From NCBI GenBank assembly GCA_963775335.1, contig CAVZIJ010000003.1, forward strand, positions 310,001-374,000: a stretch of DNA of 64,000 nt. Reading direction: 5' to 3'. The position numbers were made by a program, and so were the translations under genes. The stretch's first letter is position 1. The number at the start of each line of letters is the position of its first letter. The notes beneath the pieces were generated by a model. The model worked only from the letters and a program-made list of their open reading frames with translations, did no database searches and was not told where the DNA came from. The stretch is from CAVQCX01 sp963775335 (GTDB lineage Bacteria; Pseudomonadota; Gammaproteobacteria; Chromatiales; Chromatiaceae). Positions 62,936 to 64,000 of the stretch are shown here, one piece after another.

Positions 62936-64000
62936 TTACATAGCCGCAACCTTCTGCGCCTGGCCGCCGGGGCGGATCGGGATCGAAGCGGGCGCAGGCA
63001 ATGGCCGAGGGATGCCAGTCCTGACGATGATCATCTGGGCCCCGCAGCAGGAGCAGCGAAGCGCCGGGCGAGGCTTGCGCCGGGTCGGTGTCGGGCTGCG
63101 CTGCAAGCCCAGCAGGAACTGCAGCGTAGCGATCGAGCGCTTGCTGTTGGGGTGCAGGAAGCCGAAGTTGGGCGCCCGGCGAAAGCCTTTGGGCAGCACG
63201 TGCTGCAGCACCAGGGCCAGGAACTGCGCGCCGGGCAGCGTGCGGGTTTGGGTTTGCTGGGTCTTGCCGTGGCGGTAGCGGAAGCTGACCTGGCCGTCGT
63301 CACAGGCGAGGATGTCCTTCTCCTGGATCACCCCGCGATACAGGTAGCGCCCGAGATACACCAGGGCCTTCTCGCCGTTGCCCACGCAGCGGCAGTCCAC
63401 GACCCAGGGCTTGGCACCCAGATCGGGCAGTGCCAAGCCCTCGTGGGCCAGGGTCTGCAGCAGCTTGGCGCGAAATACCTTGGCCAGCGCCTTGTGGCTG
63501 AACAGGTAAGGGTGACCCTTGTTGCTGCGCTTGGTGCGCCAGCGCCGGCGCTTGGGATCGATCGCCGCCGCGGGCATCGCCAGATGCACATGCGGGTGGT
63601 AGTCCAGGCGCCGGGAGTGGGTGTGCAGCACGCTGATGGCCCCGGCCTCGCCCTGGAGCTGGCGATCGTTGGCGGCGAAGCTCCGCAGCGTCTGCCAGCT
63701 GCAGCGGCTCATCAGGTCGTAGACCCGGCGCTGGTGGGCCCCCGCCAGCGGGCGCAGTGCCTCGGGCAGGGTGAAGGTCACCAGAAAGTAGCTGGCCGGC
63801 ACCTGGCGTTGCAGCTGGCGCTCCAGCCACTGCTGGCTCTCGTGGTGCTGACAGTGAGGACAGGCGCGATGCCCGCACGAGTGCGGCACCAACTGCTGGT
63901 GGTCACACTCGATGCACTGGGCGAGCATCGAGGGGCTCGCCGAGCTGCGACAGCCCTTCAGGGCGGCGAGCGCCCGCTCCTGGCTCGGCAGCATGGTCGC
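62936..64000 (-). CDS. IS91-family HUH transposase, copy d (5' end outside the window)
   Basis: At least 352 aa. LLPSQERALAALKGC, CIECDHQQLVPHSCGHRACPHCQHHE (zinc cluster), VPASYFLVTFTLPEALRPL, HUH motif YHPHVHLAMP, tyrosine motif YLGRYLYRGVI and C-terminal RCSCCGAQMIIV. By comparison with copies a-c, the ATG at 63994 lies inside the conserved part (…GGQLLPGHERAL), so the true start is beyond 64000. It is of a clearly different lineage from copies a-c (shorter and with an inserted SNKGHPYLFSHKALAKV block), yet sits after the same kind of R'' box. Confidence 0.93.
   Translation of the reverse strand, partial: ATMLPSQERALAALKGCRSSASPSMLAQCIECDHQQLVPHSCGHRACPHCQHHESQQWLERQLQRQVPASYFLVTFTLPEALRPLAGAHQRRVYDLMSRCSWQTLRSFAANDRQLQGEAGAISVLHTHSRRLDYHPHVHLAMPAAAIDPKRRRWRTKRSNKGHPYLFSHKALAKVFRAKLLQTLAHEGLALPDLGAKPWVVDCRCVGNGEKALVYLGRYLYRGVIQEKDILACDDGQVSFRYRHGKTQQTQTRTLPGAQFLALVLQHVLPKGFRRAPNFGFLHPNSKRSIATLQFLLGLQRSPTPTRRKPRPALRCSCCGAQMIIVRTGIPRPLPAPASIPIRPGGQAQKVAAM

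Larger units (their letters stand above)
60250..64000 (-). mobile_element. IS91-like element, copy d (divergent, interrupted, runs off the right edge)
   Basis: After removal of the IS1380 element, the left end reads GAATAAGGTTAGATCGCG, CGAAGC, CGCGATCTGAACCG, a hairpin of the same plan as copies a-c. After removal of the intron it continues TTGGACGAGCCCGAG, matching TTGAACGAGCCCGAG of the others. The transposase at 62936 is a distant relative of theirs. The right end and any recombinase lie outside the window. Confidence 0.75.

Overview
This 64 kb window is GC-rich chromosomal DNA from a proteobacterium, most likely a gammaproteobacterium of the Chromatiales/sulfur-oxidiser type. That placement is an inference from the mix of a V/A-type ATPase operon, KefB/KefG-like genes, a NapC/NirT-type multihaem cytochrome, a class III cyclase, SelO, a cold-shock gene and many REP-type palindromes; no rRNA or other taxonomic marker is present.

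Region 1 (1-33,100) is ordinary backbone with small repeats. In order it holds: the start of a surface-type protein; a REP-transposase relic; two small membrane genes; an intact REP-associated tyrosine transposase; a KefG-like oxidoreductase with a KefB-type K+/H+ antiporter; a cupin; a cold-shock gene with promoter, leader and terminator; a six-haem membrane cytochrome; a coiled-coil protein overlapping a GAF-GAF-PAS-adenylate cyclase; and a 1368-residue membrane protein of unknown function. A complete V-type ATPase operon follows on the minus strand (G/H-C-I-K-F-E-A-B-D), with a 271 bp MITE inserted in the atpB stop codon. After it come trmO, a divergent DUF692 gene, a hydrolase-metacaspase fusion, a PglW-kinase relic and selO.

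Region 2 (33,117-64,000) is a decayed chromosomal integron. The integrase gene is broken by an internal deletion and frameshift, and it points toward the array, the opposite of the usual layout. Six cassettes can be read because the first bases of each (TTRRRY-type) are complementary to the R'' box that ends it: (1) TIR-domain protein, (2) a small unknown protein, (3) an Ntn-hydrolase-like protein, (4) a small membrane protein, (5) an EcsC-family protein, (6) a nucleoside phosphorylase-STAND (NLR-like) protein. Several look like immunity genes, and they are AT-richer than the backbone.

Nearly every joint of the array is occupied by another element. Four IS91-like elements (HUH transposase plus a tyrosine recombinase encoded in two frames) each sit directly after the R'' box of an attC site. 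Their own left end folds like an attC and their right end supplies a new R'' box, so each insertion leaves two attC-like sites and turns the element itself into a cassette. Three group II introns sit in R' boxes. Three identical-length (1649 bp) DDE insertion sequences with 8 bp target duplications each interrupt a cassette gene. An IS1380-family element sits in the attC-like end of the fourth IS91 element, and a large-serine-recombinase element splits the reverse transcriptase of one intron. All of these insertions can be removed on paper to rebuild the earlier array.
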